A stretch of DNA of 64,000 nucleotides. It comes from Aphrophora alni. Lineage: Eukaryota; Arthropoda; Insecta; Hemiptera; Aphrophoridae. The translations under genes and the position numbers were made by a program. The stretch is from contig OY740765.1 of the NCBI GenBank assembly GCA_963513935.1, forward strand, positions 69,660,253-69,724,252, written 5' to 3'. Shown here one piece after another: positions 1 to 10,986 of this stretch. Each line of letters begins with the position of its first letter. Position 1 is the stretch's first letter. The notes below the pieces were generated by a model. The model had not been told where the DNA came from. It saw only the letters and a program-made list of their open reading frames with translations, and searched no databases.

Positions 1-905
1 CTTCAAGAGTTTTACCTCACAATTAGAAGAGTGATATTAAATGATTAAGCTTTAAAAGAAAATTGCTGTTCCTACGTTGTGTCTTGTCTTCGAGATTTTT
101 ACCTAACAATGACAAGAGTGATTTAAAAGATTAAGCCTTATATGGGAATATTGTTGTCCTTACGTTGCGTCTTCAAGAGTTTTACCTCACAATTAGAAGA
201 GTGATATTAAATGATTAAGCTTTAAAAGAAAATTGTTGTTCCTACGTTGTGTCTTGTCTTCAAGATTTTTACCTAACAATGACAAGAGTGATTTAAAAGA
301 TTAAGCCTTATATGGGAATATTGTTGTCCTTACGTTGCGTCTTCAAGAGTTTTACCTCACAATTAGAAGAGTGATATTAAATGATTAAGCTTTAAAAGAA
401 AATTGCTGTTCCTACGTTGTGTCTTGTCTTCGAGATTTTTACCTAACAATGACAAGAGTGATTTAAAAGATTAAGCCTTATATGGGAATATTGTTGTCCT
501 TACGTTGCGTCTTCAAGAGTTTTACCTCACAATTAGAAGAGTGATATTAAATGATTAAGCTTTAAAAGAAAATTGTTGTTCCTAAGTTGTGTCTTGTCTT
601 CGAGATTTTTACCTAACAATGACAAGAGTGATTTAAAAGATTAAGCCTTATATGGGAATATTGTTGTCCTTACGTTGCGTCTTCAAGAGTTTTACCTCAC
701 AATTAGAAGAGTGATATTAAATGATTAAGCTTTAAAAAGAAAATTGCTGTTCCTACGTTGTGTCTTGTCTTCAAGATTTTTACCTAAAAATGACAAGAGT
801 GATTTAAAAGATTAGGCTTTAAATGGGAATTGTTGTCCTTACACATTGTTTTCATGAGTTTTACATCGTAATGACAAGAGTGATATTAAATTATTAGGTT
901 TTTAA
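1..905. repeat. Dimeric satellite, 170-bp unit
   Basis: The phrase CTTCAAGAGTTTTACCTCAC restarts at 1, 171, 341, 511 and 681, an exact 170-bp period, and a decayed last copy runs to about 905. Each unit is two related halves of about 82 and 88 bp: both have CTTC-AGAG/T, TTTTACCT-ACAAT, AGAGTGAT, GATTAAGC and CCT-ACGTTG. The ancestral unit was therefore about 85 bp and the present array amplifies a dimer. Copies differ at a few single positions. The array is cut by the left edge of the window. Confidence 0.95.
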
Positions 906-1129
906 TGAAATATCGTATTCTTAAAAAAAAAATATTAAATTAAATTAGACTTTATAAATTTGTGCCTAAAAAATTGGCATTAGGGGTGTAGGGTACCTTT
1001 AAACAAAACTTTTTACATACCGTATTTTAAATTTATTTTCTTATTTTAAGATGTATTTTTCAAAATATTTATACTTTGATTAGCTTTTAATTTTAAATTA
1101 TACAATAAATGGTACAAAAGCACTGCACA

Positions 1130-1965
1130 AACTTTCTCGCTCATCCTTACCCAAAACTAAATAAAAACTAACCAAAACTAATCTTTACCAAAAATGTTGT
1201 TGATAAAAGTACAGTAGTTGTTGATAAAAAAGGGAAAGTATGGCATTTATTTTTTAATAGAAAAATGTACCTATTTAAATAAGGGCCTAAACTTGCTTTG
1301 CTTTTGCCATAAACCAGTCCTCAGCGTAAATCGTATTTCATTAAAATCTAACTTTTAATGATAGCCGCCAAGGTTCTCTTTGCCAATTATTCTAGAACCA
1401 TATTTTTTATTTATTTTTTTTTTGCGATTTTCCACTCGGATTTGGGTTATAAATTTTCCCATTTAATTAATGTTTGAACAGAGCCAATGTTGAGAAATTA
1501 CTTATTTTGTGACTGCCTCTGACAGATTTTTTTATTTGTTATCGATAACTCACGAACCGAAACGTTTGGAGAGATAACGACTAATACGTCTTGTTTAGTT
1601 TTTTAGTGGCTACACTTGAGCAAAATTTTCTAAAAATCGGTTAACGATTTTTAGAAAATCATAATTTTGTGTTTTTTTAATGACTGCTACCCCCAAATTA
1701 TGAGTAATAGAGAAATGAAAAAAAAAAAAAAAAAAAACTCGAGTTATGGCCAAAATATCGCCACATACCAAATTTGATTGAAATCGGTCCACGCATTTCG
1801 GCTATAGAGGATTGGACAGACGGCAGACAGAAATCATTCCAAAAACCACTATTTTTAAACTCAGGGGACCTCAAAACGAATATATGTGTAAAAATAAGAT
1901 TTCGATTTTCTGATCCATAACATAACTTCCTCTATATTACGTATGTAAAGGTACAATTCCGACCC
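1130..1965 (-). repeat. Dispersed family D, copy 1
   Basis: This copy matches blocks at about 47270-47960 and 52055-52705 in the same orientation, and 2430-2990, 24650-25510 and 57960-58630 in the opposite one. Shared landmarks are CATACCAAATTTGATTGAAA, ATCATTCCAAAAACCAC, GGGGACCTCAAAAC and GATCCATAACATAACTT. A 20-bp A run lies inside at 1718-1737. No intact protein is encoded. The class of transposon is unknown to me. Confidence 0.8.
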
Positions 1966-2035
1966 TGACGCTACGGTATTATAGTAATGGAGGGCTAGGT
2001 GTCTTTATTTTATGTTCTTTTCTTCCTTTTTAAGA
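1955..2035 (+). repeat. S-family SINE-like fragment
   Basis: It contains TTCCGACCCTGACGCTA, GAGGGCTAGGTGTCTTTATT and TTCTTCCTTTTTAAG, matching the 3' half of the full S copies at 4375-4625 and 23905-24150. It directly abuts the D copy to its left. Confidence 0.7.
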
Positions 2036-2429
2036 CAAAAGTGACACCTACCGATTACCGGACTAACGTCATCGAGTAAAAGTGCGTACCCTACTTTGAT
2101 TAAATAATCTTGTCGAGAAGGAAAGTATGAAAGCATGTAACATCAATTGTTTATGTTATAACAGCCCGACACTTCTCGCTTTATAATGTAACGACTAACC
2201 TCGTAACTCGATTGTTGTGAACAATTCCAAAAATATTAGAGTAGATAAGCTGTTTTATAAAATAAAACTACAATACCAAAAATAACGTGTTAGTTTTTTA
2301 TTTCACATTTGGAGAGTATATTTAAAAAAGCTCAAAATATAATTGTCTAACTGACAGTATAAAGGGTGTGATCAGCTTTCTTTCTTTATTTATGTATTAA
2401 AATCTTGGTTGTTTGAATTTCATGAAGTC
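2036..2429. other. No recognisable feature
   Basis: A+T-rich spacer between the S fragment and the next D copy. I see no coding signal, RNA gene or repeat structure here. Confidence 0.5.
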
Positions 2430-2990
2430 ATAATGTGCAATAAACCTACAGCCCAAACACGTGGACAGATTTTAATTAAATTTGGTATGTGGGCTCATTT
2501 TGGCCATATCTCTCGAAGGTTTTGCAATATTTTTTAAAAACTCAAAATTTGAGGTTAGCTACCATAAAAAACACGATATTTCGGCTGTAACGAGTTTCTC
2601 AAAATCGGCTCTAACAATTTTGATCAAGTGTCTAAACATTCAAATAAAACGTAAACTATTGGTCGCCATCTCTCCAAAAATTTCGGTTCTTGAATTTTCG
2701 GTAAAAAACTAAAAAATCGGCCATTAGCTGTATAAAAGTTGTAATTTGTCCTAATCAGCTCTACCGATTTAAATAAAATTTTTGTAAAACATGAAGATTG
2801 GTGACCCAAACCGGCGCGACCAGCAAAAAAGCAAATGAAAAATATTACGATTCAGAAATAATTAACCTCGATTGACAATTAAAGTTCGATTTTAATCAAA
2901 ACAAAGTAAATTTCTGGCACAAGCTAAGCAAGTTTAGGCCCACATTTAAATATTTTGTCAAAGACGTTCGTGTGCGCGTGTGTGTTTACA
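2430..2990 (+). repeat. Dispersed family D, copy 2
   Basis: Reverse orientation relative to copy 1 (1130-1965). Landmarks are AATTTGGTATGTGGGCTCAT, TTTTGGCCATATCTC, AGCTACCATAAAAAACAC and AATTTTGATCAAG. Together with copy 1 it forms a divergent inverted pair separated by about 465 bp. Open frames at 2482-2712 and 2624-2809 are chance frames inside the repeat. Confidence 0.75.
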
Positions 2991-3966
2991 AAAACAATGT
3001 TATTAAAGTATTAATAGATATATTACTTTTACAAATCATCTAATAATCTAAGAGATTCCTCGGTGACTTAATTTGGTTGTGTACGGATGTCATAGTTTTA
3101 TAATATTGAAAATAAGGTAATTTGTTTGTTTATATTTCTCTCTGTTTGTTGTGAAATTTTGCTATTGCTGTAATTATATCGTTATTGTGAATATAATCTC
3201 CACTTCAGGGTTTTATAAAATGTCTTAATTGGTGTATTTTGTATACGAGAAAATAAAAAGAAGAAAAATAAATTTATATTTGCATATACGAAACTTTAGA
3301 CTAAAATAAATGTAAAATAGTTTTGATCACTGGGTCTCAAATGTAAAAGATTAGCCTTAAGTGTTTGAAACAATAAAATATATATTTTGTTACATAAAAG
3401 TAACGTAGATACCAAAAATCGAAAAACCTGTACAAGGGGTGGGGGTAATTTAAGCTGTATTTCAGATATTTTTTGTTTTCAAAGTAGTGAATAGTGAAAT
3501 GGATGAAGTTCGTAACTGGCATTTTTTATGAATTAATATTTTCTGATTGAAACAATAAGTCTAGGAGAAACCCAAAAAGAAAAAATTTTGACATTCGAAA
3601 CCTAATTTTGATGAATATATAAAATTATATTATACAACAAACTTTTTCCTGGTAAATTTGTCACTCTTCTGTGCGTAAATAACATGTAAATATAAAAATT
3701 TATTGTCTAACAATGACAATTAATTATTCGAGTGTCGAGATTTCTTTTTTCGGGGAACTCACCGGTTAGATTTTTGGAGATTTCAGAAGTTTAACCATCA
3801 AAAATGAATAATTCGACTGCACCAATCAATTTAAGGTGTTAAGTAGGCCTATACATAACTATATACTGCACACGATATTTTTAAAAACACGTTTTTGTAA
3901 AAACGATTTTATATTGTGAAGATATATAGGTTGTCTTGAAAAGGGTGAACTGACTATAAATTTTCG

Positions 3967-3968
<2 letters not shown>
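2991..3968. other. A+T-rich, no gene seen
   Basis: No domain-like translation, tRNA or tandem repeat was recognised. Short open frames here are low-complexity and A+T-driven. Confidence 0.5.

Positions 3969-4026
<58 letters not shown>
3969..4026. repeat. (TA)n microsatellite
   Basis: About 29 uninterrupted TA units. The 71-residue minus-strand frame across it (3859-4074) is an Ile-Tyr run made by the repeat. Confidence 0.97.
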
Positions 4027-4028
<2 letters not shown>

Positions 4029-4374
4029 ACAGGATAAAAAAAATGTCAAATAACATAGTCGAATTCAGTTTCATTATCCGTCTATCAGTCTATCCGCCAT
4101 TTTGTTCTTTTACAATAAACATTATAATTCCAGAAATAAATAAGATTTTGTGTTCAGAATTGGTATAAGAATTTTTTATTTTATGTTACGTTTTACAGGT
4201 GTACCAAACACAAAAATTTTATTTTAATCATTTTTAAAATGCCGGCATATTAAAACTTTCGAATATCTCCAAATCTGTTGACTTTTAAATTTTAAACGGC
4301 AGCCATTTTGAAAATTATAGCTAATAAATTTTAAAATATTAAATACCACATTTATCCTCATACGCCCTTAGAGG

Positions 4375-4625
4375 TTCACTATATGGTAAATGCAGGGGTG
4401 CCATTCCCGAGGAATCCTAGCCGGATCTACATCTTTTATTCTAGTTTTGGGTTACATCCATCTCTTTCATGTTTTCTACTTCGTCTCTGTTGACCAACTG
4501 TTGTTCTCTTCCGACCCTGACCCTATTAGAATATTCGAGGGCTAGAGGGTCCTTACTCTATGTGCTTTTCTTCCTTTTTTTATAACGCTGATTGATGACA
4601 GAGAGGTTTTTCGTCTTTAAACAAG
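4375..4625 (+). mobile_element. S-family SINE-like element, uninterrupted
   Basis: Roughly 230-250 bp family with about a dozen copies here. Reading on this strand: GGTTCACTATA..., an ATTCCCGAGG block, GGATCTACA, a GGGTTA-ATCC block, then TTCCGACCCTGA, ATTCGAGGGCTAG and a 3' GAGAGGTTTTTCG end. Better copies read GGGTTAGATCCC, which is close to the tRNA/SINE B-box GGTTCGANNCC, so a polymerase III-derived origin is possible. The A-box is not convincing and no protein is encoded. Confidence 0.7.
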
Positions 4626-5150
4626 AAGTGGAAGAAAACTATTTCTATATCCTGCACTAATGTCTTAGGTGTGGAGTTCTTCATTTATTTTAAGCTTGAT
4701 TAAGATTGTTATCAATAGACAAACCCAACACCTCTCTACCAAATGTTGTGTTTGGTCTAAAAAACTTGTAAAAGTTGTTTCAGTAGCAAAGTATGTTTAT
4801 TATAAAGGATTATCATTTCAGAAAGCAAAAATTTATAAAAAGTATTCATCCACTCACATTTTGTAATTCAGTTTCAGATCTCGGCTATTTTTTATTACAT
4901 TTTAACACACTCTACCACTCCTATGTTTTAACATTTAAAATTCATATTATTATTTTGAAATATTTTAGTTGTATATTTTTGGAAATACATTTGTAAATTT
5001 CTGGTATAATTATTTTAATCCTGTTATTTTTAAAATACATTTTTATATTGAACTTTCTGATTTTCTGATTTGCCCCCTAGTTATACATTTTGCGTCTCAT
5101 TTATTTCGAGAACCGTATTTCCTCATAATTTTTTACACACTGCCCACCGT
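4375..5150. repeat. Segmental duplication, copy A
   Basis: Starts with a full S element, then about 520 bp found again only at 8596-9110. Shared phrases include CTATTTCTATATCCTG, GTATGTTTATTATAAAGGAT, TTTATAAAAAGTATTCAT and TATGTTTTAACATTT. The other S copies in the window lack this flank, so this is a duplication of S plus flank rather than a longer S element. Confidence 0.8.
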
Positions 5151-5236
5151 TTTTCATGTAAGTCTTGGGTTAGATACCTCTCTTTCACCTTTACAATCAG
5201 GTCTCTCTTAACCAACTTTTGTTCTTTTACTAGGGG
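5148..5236 (+). repeat. S-family fragment
   Basis: Internal S segment with TTTTTCATGTA, TTGGGTTAGAT and TCTCTCTTAACCAACTTTTG. It begins where the similarity between the two duplicated blocks stops. Confidence 0.7.
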
Positions 5237-7140
5237 TAAGTTGCAATCTAAAACTAAAACTATTAACTTAGTATAGGTTTCCAGGGTTAAACCTAACCCT
5301 GAGCTATCAAAATATGTAAGACTATAACAAACGTGATCAAGAGGTAACACAAGTCAAACTGGACTGCACATACACAAGAAATGGTTAATACCAAGTTGAA
5401 CACTTTAAAAAACGTCTGTTTTTATGGAGGGTCAGTATTCCAGTCTTGGTTTTGCCTTTCAGCTAAGAAGCTCATTGCGCACCCTTATTTACAGGCCATT
5501 CTTTTATCAAACACAGGTTTTTGGAAAACCGTGAGATACTTTGGAAGATTGTTGTCCTGTTCCTCTATCTGTCCTCTACTTCACAGAGCGCTTAAGTACA
5601 CAATCCGTTTCCTGCTCAAAGAGAGGTAGTCGAATATTAGCTATTGTCTCCTGAGCGTGCCACATTTCCTACCCAGAAGGTTTGGTACATGAAATCCCGT
5701 CCTGTGTAGTCCTACGGAACATCCAGTGACCAGTTAACAATCTAAACACTTTCGTAGGTCTCTGTAATGTGTCTTGAGCATCCTCTTAGATAGTATTTGC
5801 CGTTAGTTCTCTTCCAAGCCGTCTGATGTTCGAGACCCATTGGGAGAATGGCAAAGTACTGTATAAGATACGCCACACGCCTTGGCCGATGAAAAGGCAT
5901 TCAACTCCTGCTTAGCTCATCTGTATGTTTCTTGATTTCCAGTAAATAGAACACTGGTCAACTAACAAGGGGTTAGTGCCAACCGGGTAACTACTTACCC
6001 TAATGGTTTCTTTTGTCCCCTCTCTTGCACGTGATTTTATAGTCACGCACTGCTGTAAATAAATCAATAAATTCAGTCTTACTTAAAGTAGAGGATTTTA
6101 AAAATCTTTAGTTGTTAATTAAGTTTTATTAATAGGAGTCATAAATATCTTATTTCTACTCTGGTATGGCTGATAGGATTGTCCGTTAGGTTTATATAAG
6201 TGACCTCAATTTTAGATTAATAAACGTTAACATTTCACTTGATAACAAGAGCTGATCTGTACTCTGGAAACGTTTTGTATAATTTTTTACATATACAAAT
6301 GATGGCAAATGTCCGAATAAGCTATATTAATAACAATTGTTTATGTTTCTTGGAATGTCAGCTATCAATAATTAATATCAATCAATAGTTCTAAAAATAA
6401 TATATAGTTAGCAGAAAAGAAAATATCGAATGCCCCGGAGTGTTCTTTTTCACTACAGTGAAATAAAAAGGTTATTGTTGACTTTCGAAGAAGTGGTTTC
6501 CATAATGCTGTTAAGCATTCTTAATCACGTCTAGCTACGAAATCGAAAATGTTTACATGGACCGAATGGTAGGCCTAGAGGTATCAGGTCTTGCATAGTC
6601 GGTCAAGGCCATTAATTCACCCGCTGCAGCAGTGTGCACTGTGCAGTTGTCTCGAACGGCTCTTGTTGAAACTTGTTCTGGTTCTGGGCAAGTCAGAGTT
6701 ACTGGCCGATATTACAACCAGTTAAATACTCGAAAGTTTCATAATAGCACGTGATGCAACAACCTGATCTTTCGCAATAGTGTTATCATAAGTTTCTTAA
6801 TCTTTTATTAAAACATATTTTGCACAACTAGTCAAATTTTACGTTGGTTTTTATGAATAAAGATAAATTCGTTTCTTTTTTGGAGCCCACTAATATAAAA
6901 GTATCAGTATGGATTAGAAAATACAACTTTCACTTAAAATACATACATTTCTTGAAATATATATGTCTTGAAAAACTTTGCTAACTCTTCAGAATAAGTT
7001 TTCAAAGTTTTTAAAATTCGAAATGCATTCAGAATGAATTTGAAATAGTTTTATATGACATTATTGCTTCACACTACGGAAAATTGCACTGAGATAGAAC
7101 AAACATTACACTTCTAGCTTTATTAGTACAAAAAATTTTA
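5237..7140. other. No recognisable gene
   Basis: 5390-6050 is a little richer in G+C than its surroundings and holds an 82-residue frame (5381-5629). I recognise no family in it, and there is no supporting context. The rest is A+T-rich without visible repeats. Confidence 0.4.
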
Positions 7141-7252
7141 TTTTGATTTAAGATTTCCTAATAATAAGGAGGTTCAATTTTCAAGGTAGGACAGAATTTA
7201 CAAAAGGAATTACTTCTGGTGTTATATCTAGCAAAGAATCAAGAAATTATGG
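7141..7252 (+). repeat. Direct repeat, left member
   Basis: About 112 bp repeated at 7799-7910, about 658 bp away. Shared phrases are CAGAATTTACAAA, TTCTGGTGTTATATCT and CAAAGAATCAA. The two copies bracket the LINE remnant at 7505-7806. They may be halves of a tandem-duplicated element or a duplicated 3' end. Confidence 0.65.
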
Positions 7253-7504
7253 TAAAATTATAAAAGCGAAAGCAAAATATTTACACAATTGCGTCACATA
7301 TGACGATTATCTGCAATCGAGAGGAAGACGAAATTGAAGATTTTTAATACCAATGTCAAGGCCACAGTATTTCGTACCTCGAAACGTAGGAATTTACCAC
7401 CAAGCTTACGTGAAAACTCAAAATCTCCGCAAATAACTGTTTACTAAATATCATGGGACTGTGGTGACCAAAAGTAATTGCCAATGAAAACCTTTTGTAG
7501 GATA

Positions 7505-7806
7505 ACGAATGAGAAACCAATAGATCAGCAGATTACGAGAAGAAAATAGTGTTGGATTGGTCATACGCTCAGACGTCCGCAGGATATTATTGCCAGACAA
7601 TCGCTGAGATGGAACGTCCAAGAGAGTAGAAAAACAGGAAGGCCAAGAATAACATGGAGAGGAACTCTTGAAAGGGAATTGGAAGCGACCGGTGGATTGA
7701 GTCAGAGATCTTCGCCCATGATAGACCTAGATGGTGGAATTTTTGTGGAGTTCCTATGTTCCACACTGGAGATAAAGGATTCAATCATCTTCAATGATAT
7801 TTTGAT
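7505..7806 (+). pseudogene. Decayed LINE ORF2 C-terminus
   Basis: Translation in one frame gives the usual end of a non-LTR retrotransposon reverse transcriptase protein: a WIGHTLRRPQD block at about 7553-7585, then ARQSLRW, then the basic TGRPRITWR block, then a decayed FLCST motif near 7750. The WIGH-LR and G-R-RGRP-TWRR motifs are typical of the region after the polymerase domain in several LINE clades. An in-frame TAG at 7547-7549 falls where a Trp (TGG) is expected just before the motif, so this copy is dead. The upstream catalytic domain is missing, as in a 5'-truncated insertion. The clade cannot be assigned from this piece. Confidence 0.75.
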
Positions 7807-7910
7807 GCAAGATTTTCCAATAAAAAGGAGATAATATTTCCAAGATGAAGCAGAATTTACAAATTCTGGTGTTATATCTGACAAAGAATCAACAACCAAA
7901 GACATTCGCC
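7799..7910 (+). repeat. Direct repeat, right member
   Basis: Partner of 7141-7252, with about one quarter of positions differing and small indels. It starts where the LINE remnant ends. Confidence 0.65.
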
Positions 7911-8245
7911 ATGACTTTAACTGTCTGTAGTGAGAATTCTCAACAACCTGAATCACAGAAGCGAGAATGTTCTAAGCCACATTTTGTTTTGTTTTTTTTT
8001 TTTTTTTTTTAAGAAATCCAGTGGCTGAGTGTCTAATTCGATTTCTCTAGCCCACTCAGTGGTTCACTATAGTGAGTACGGGTGGGACAATCCCGAGGGA
8101 TACTAGTTGGATCTACACCTTTTTCCATATAGTATTGTGTTAGATCCCCATCATTTTATCTATTTCATCTTTCCTATCAGGCATTTTTATGACCGACTCT
8201 TTTCCCCTGACGCTATTAGAGTATTCGAGGCCTAGGAGGTCTTTA

Positions 8246-8508
8246 AACATAACATCTTAGAATGTGGAAGGCTCGAGGCTAGGAGAAGGACCATATTTGA
8301 AGCTTCATAACCAGGTGATGATTCTGATGCTGGCATCGGGCAAAACTCGAAAGCCTCATTGAAGGCACAGGCATTGGCTTGCCTTGCTAAGGTCCTTGTG
8401 GTGTACAATAAGCTTAGGGGTGTACAGTAAGCTTAGGGGTGTACAGTAAGCTTAGGTTGACTATAAGGATCTTGAGTCCTCATACAAAATAATCTAATCT
8501 AATCTAAT
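8246..8508 (+). mobile_element. 5'-truncated LINE-like insertion with TSD
   Basis: About 263 bp inserted in an S element. It is flanked by a 14-bp direct repeat with one mismatch: CTAGGAGGTCTTTA at 8232-8245 and CTAGGGGGTCTTTA at 8509-8522. The insertion ends in about four AATCT units, like the short-repeat tail of many LINEs. Inside is a roughly 19-bp motif (AAGCTTAGGGGTGTACAGT) repeated three times. No coding part remains. The TSD and tail support target-primed retrotransposition. Confidence 0.8.
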
Positions 8509-8533
8509 CTAGGGGGTCTTTACTGTATGATTC

Positions 8534-8595
8534 ATCAATCATCATCGCCATATAAAAAAAGGAAAACAAGTTTTTATAAGGCGATGATGATTGAT
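8534..8595. repeat. 25-bp inverted repeat in S 3' end
   Basis: 8534-8558 and 8571-8595 are reverse complements with one mismatch around a 12-bp loop. The core is CATCATCGCCATATA / TATAAGGCGATGATG. Other S copies show only one arm, so a local inverted duplication is likely. Confidence 0.8.
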
Positions 8596-9430
8596 AACTA
8601 AAAGGTTTTTAAACACCAACAAGAAAAAAAACTATTTCTATATCCTGATGTTTTAGGTGTCGAGTTCTGAATTAATTTTGAGCTTAATTAAGCTTGTTAT
8701 CAACAAACCACACACCTCTACCACATGATCTCAAAAAAACCTGTAAACGTAGTTTCAGTAAAAAAGTATGTTTATTATAAAGGATAATCATTTTAGAAAG
8801 CACAAATTTATAAAAAGTATTCATCTACTTACATTTTGTATTTTAGTTTCAGTACTAAGCTATTTTTTATTAGTTTTTAACATTTCCTGCCAATGCTATG
8901 TTTTAACATTTTAAATTCATATTGATATTTGGAAATATTATCCTTTCAAGTATAATAATCTTAATCCTGTTATTTCAAAAACTCTTTTTTATATTGACCT
9001 TTCTGATTTCAACTCTATTTATTCTGCATTACATTTAGTTACTTTTGAGAACCATGTTTCCTGATTATTTTTTATACACTGTTCTCGTGCTTTGAAAGGT
9101 AGAATTTTCTCTCCACTTCATATCCTTCTTATTGGTTGAACCGATTTTTTATGCTGTTTATACCGAGTCATGTAAAGTGTTTCTACAATATACCTTTGTA
9201 TTGTCGTGTCAAAACACGAGTAATAGACGTCTTGTGTAGAGAAATTGTTGAATTGCACATTGTCAGATGACTTTGTATCCTTATTTTAAAGTTGATTCAT
9301 ATCCTGAAGGGCTTCGACACTGCTTGTAAAGTGTGGACAGTTCATCGAATACCGTAGCCATAATTCTAGTATTCATAAACCGAATTCACTACCAATTCTA
9401 GCTTTATTTTTTCTCGAACTGGAACTTTTT

Positions 9431-9498
9431 GAGTCCCCACTGGGATTGAACCCAAGATTAAGCGAGAACTTTAACCGTTAAACCAATTAACGGCTACT
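9431..9498 (-). tRNA. tRNA-like fragment, probably pseudogene or SINE head
   Basis: On the minus strand there is a good B-box (GGGTTCAATCCCA) and a D-arm-like AATTGGTTTAACGGTTAA with a possible TTAA/TTAA stem. The ends pair at about five of seven acceptor positions. The anticodon stem does not pair well and the anticodon is ambiguous (CTC or CGC depending on register). I read this as a degenerate tRNA or the head of a tRNA-derived SINE rather than a working tRNA. Confidence 0.4.
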
Positions 9499-9679
9499 TA
9501 GTATAAATTAAATTGATAGAATTGTTAATTTGTGCGCTTTCTTACCTGCTCAAAATAAAGACGATAGCAAAAGTCATCGTCTGTTCGTTTCTAAATAGTT
9601 TAGTCGTCCGATAATGTGAAATACCATTGACTAAATGTCGACGTGAGGGAAGTTAGAAACATACAGTTTGTTTCATTCT

Positions 9680-9935
9680 AAATTACACAAAGATGGAATA
9701 ATAATCTGTGAACTGCAACGATGGGTAGCCATAACATGCTAACGGGCAAATCAGTTGTCTAAAGTCTTTGCAAAACAATATTAATTTAAAACGACTCTGA
9801 ATGACCGGAGCCTTTCACTTGCATTTTTGTAATGATGAACTTTCGTTTTCTTGTGATGTCGAGTTATGATTTCAACAAGCTAAGTGCTTCTGTAATTTAA
9901 AAGAATTCCTGGCAAGTTCAACAACGGTATGTGTT
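9680..9935 (+). repeat. Dispersed family B, copy 1
   Basis: Matches 25560-25855. Shared phrases are GACTCTGAATG, TTTGTAATGATGAACTTTCG, TTTTCTTGTGA, GATTTCAACAAGCT and GGCAAGTTCAACAAC. The class is unknown. Confidence 0.75.
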
Positions 9936-10019
9936 ATATTTTTACATTTCATTTTTAAAATATTCCAAAGTTTAACTTTTAGCGAAATTAGGCCAAGATA
10001 AGCATGCGTCTCTATTTTA

Positions 10020-10410
10020 ATTATACAGTGTGATTCACAACTGAACGGCAATCTCCAGATATTATTGTATAGCTAAAAAATAATATAAAGAGTTTATATA
10101 AACATAGGTTCAAAAACGTTTCGTTACCGAGTTACGGCTAGCGAAATATTTCGCCCGGATTTCTTATTAACCGGTAATATGCGGTCATATTGAATTTACC
10201 GAGGCATAAAGTACGACGCAAATTTGGTGGTCCTATACATTTTGTAACATAAAAAATTATAAAAAATAGGTTCCAGAACCGTACCTCTTGTACTTTTTGA
10301 GGAAAACAGTGTAAAACCCCTAAAAATGTTGTCGCAAAACACAATTAGAATATTTAATTTCCAGTTAATTGATGTTAATAAAGCCAATAAAAAAAAGAAC
10401 AAATAAAATG
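10020..10410 (+). repeat. One-ended copy of the TIR family at 14872-16578
   Basis: Contains ACAGTGTGATTCA, GTTTATATAAACAT, AAACGTTTCGTTACCGAG and GAGTTACGGCTAGCGAAATA, the same order as the inverted repeats of the larger element. Only one end is present. Confidence 0.7.
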
Positions 10411-10930
10411 CAAATATGATTTTTTTTTAAATAGTTTAATTGATTTTAAGGCTTAAAATAACCAAATTTAGAGATAAAAATTATAGAAATTCATAAATTG
10501 TTGAAGACAAATATTGTCGAGTTACAAAACAAATAGGCTACAAAAAAATTTATTTTCGTTAAAATAGGAAACCGTTGCTTTTCGATTCTACATGAAAATT
10601 TTAAACGTTCGCCATTTTGAAAATGTAGAAAATAAAGTCTTGGTTTTCTGGTATACTTGTAAAAAGTTACATAAACATTTGGAATACCAAATCACCATTC
10701 GATCCCAACAGGGGGTTGACATCCCTCGTAGTCCCCAGTTAAACACTCACCTAACACTTACAACACATAGACTATCATCCATATAGACAGACATGAAGTT
10801 CACCAATATACATTTTCTTACTTACACCTTTACTTAAGGTTTTATAGCAGAGCGGTGCAGACTATTTGCACCTATTGAGAGGGGTTTAGCTTCCCTAGCG
10901 GAACCCGAGCTTTATAAGGGTGGAATATAG

Positions 10931-10934
<4 letters not shown>
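10411..10934. other. No recognisable gene
   Basis: A+T-rich at first, with a slightly more balanced stretch near 10690-10920. No family was recognised. Confidence 0.4.

Positions 10935-10983
<49 letters not shown>
10935..10983. repeat. (AC)n microsatellite
   Basis: About 24 AC units. Confidence 0.97.

Positions 10984-10986
<3 letters not shown>

Larger units (their letters stand above)
8050..8615 (+). mobile_element. S-family element split by a nested insertion
   Basis: The 5' part runs to 8245: CACTATAGTGAGTACGGG, CAATCCCGAGGGATACTAG, TGTTAGATCCCC, GACGCTATTAGAGTATTCGA. The 3' part resumes at 8509. The split falls at the GGTCTTTA block that is continuous in the copy at 4375-4625. Confidence 0.75.
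8050..9110. repeat. Segmental duplication, copy B
   Basis: Counterpart of 4375-5150, lengthened by an insertion at 8246-8508 that copy A lacks. The shared flank ends near 9090, at TTTTTTATACACTG versus TTTTTTACACACTG in copy A. Confidence 0.8.

Noticed and set aside
3859..4074. 71-residue minus-strand frame
   Set aside because: Ile-Tyr run produced by the (TA)n tract.
5381..5629. 82-residue frame as a gene
   Set aside because: No recognised family, no signal of splice structure that I can defend, and similar-length frames are expected by chance over 64 kb.
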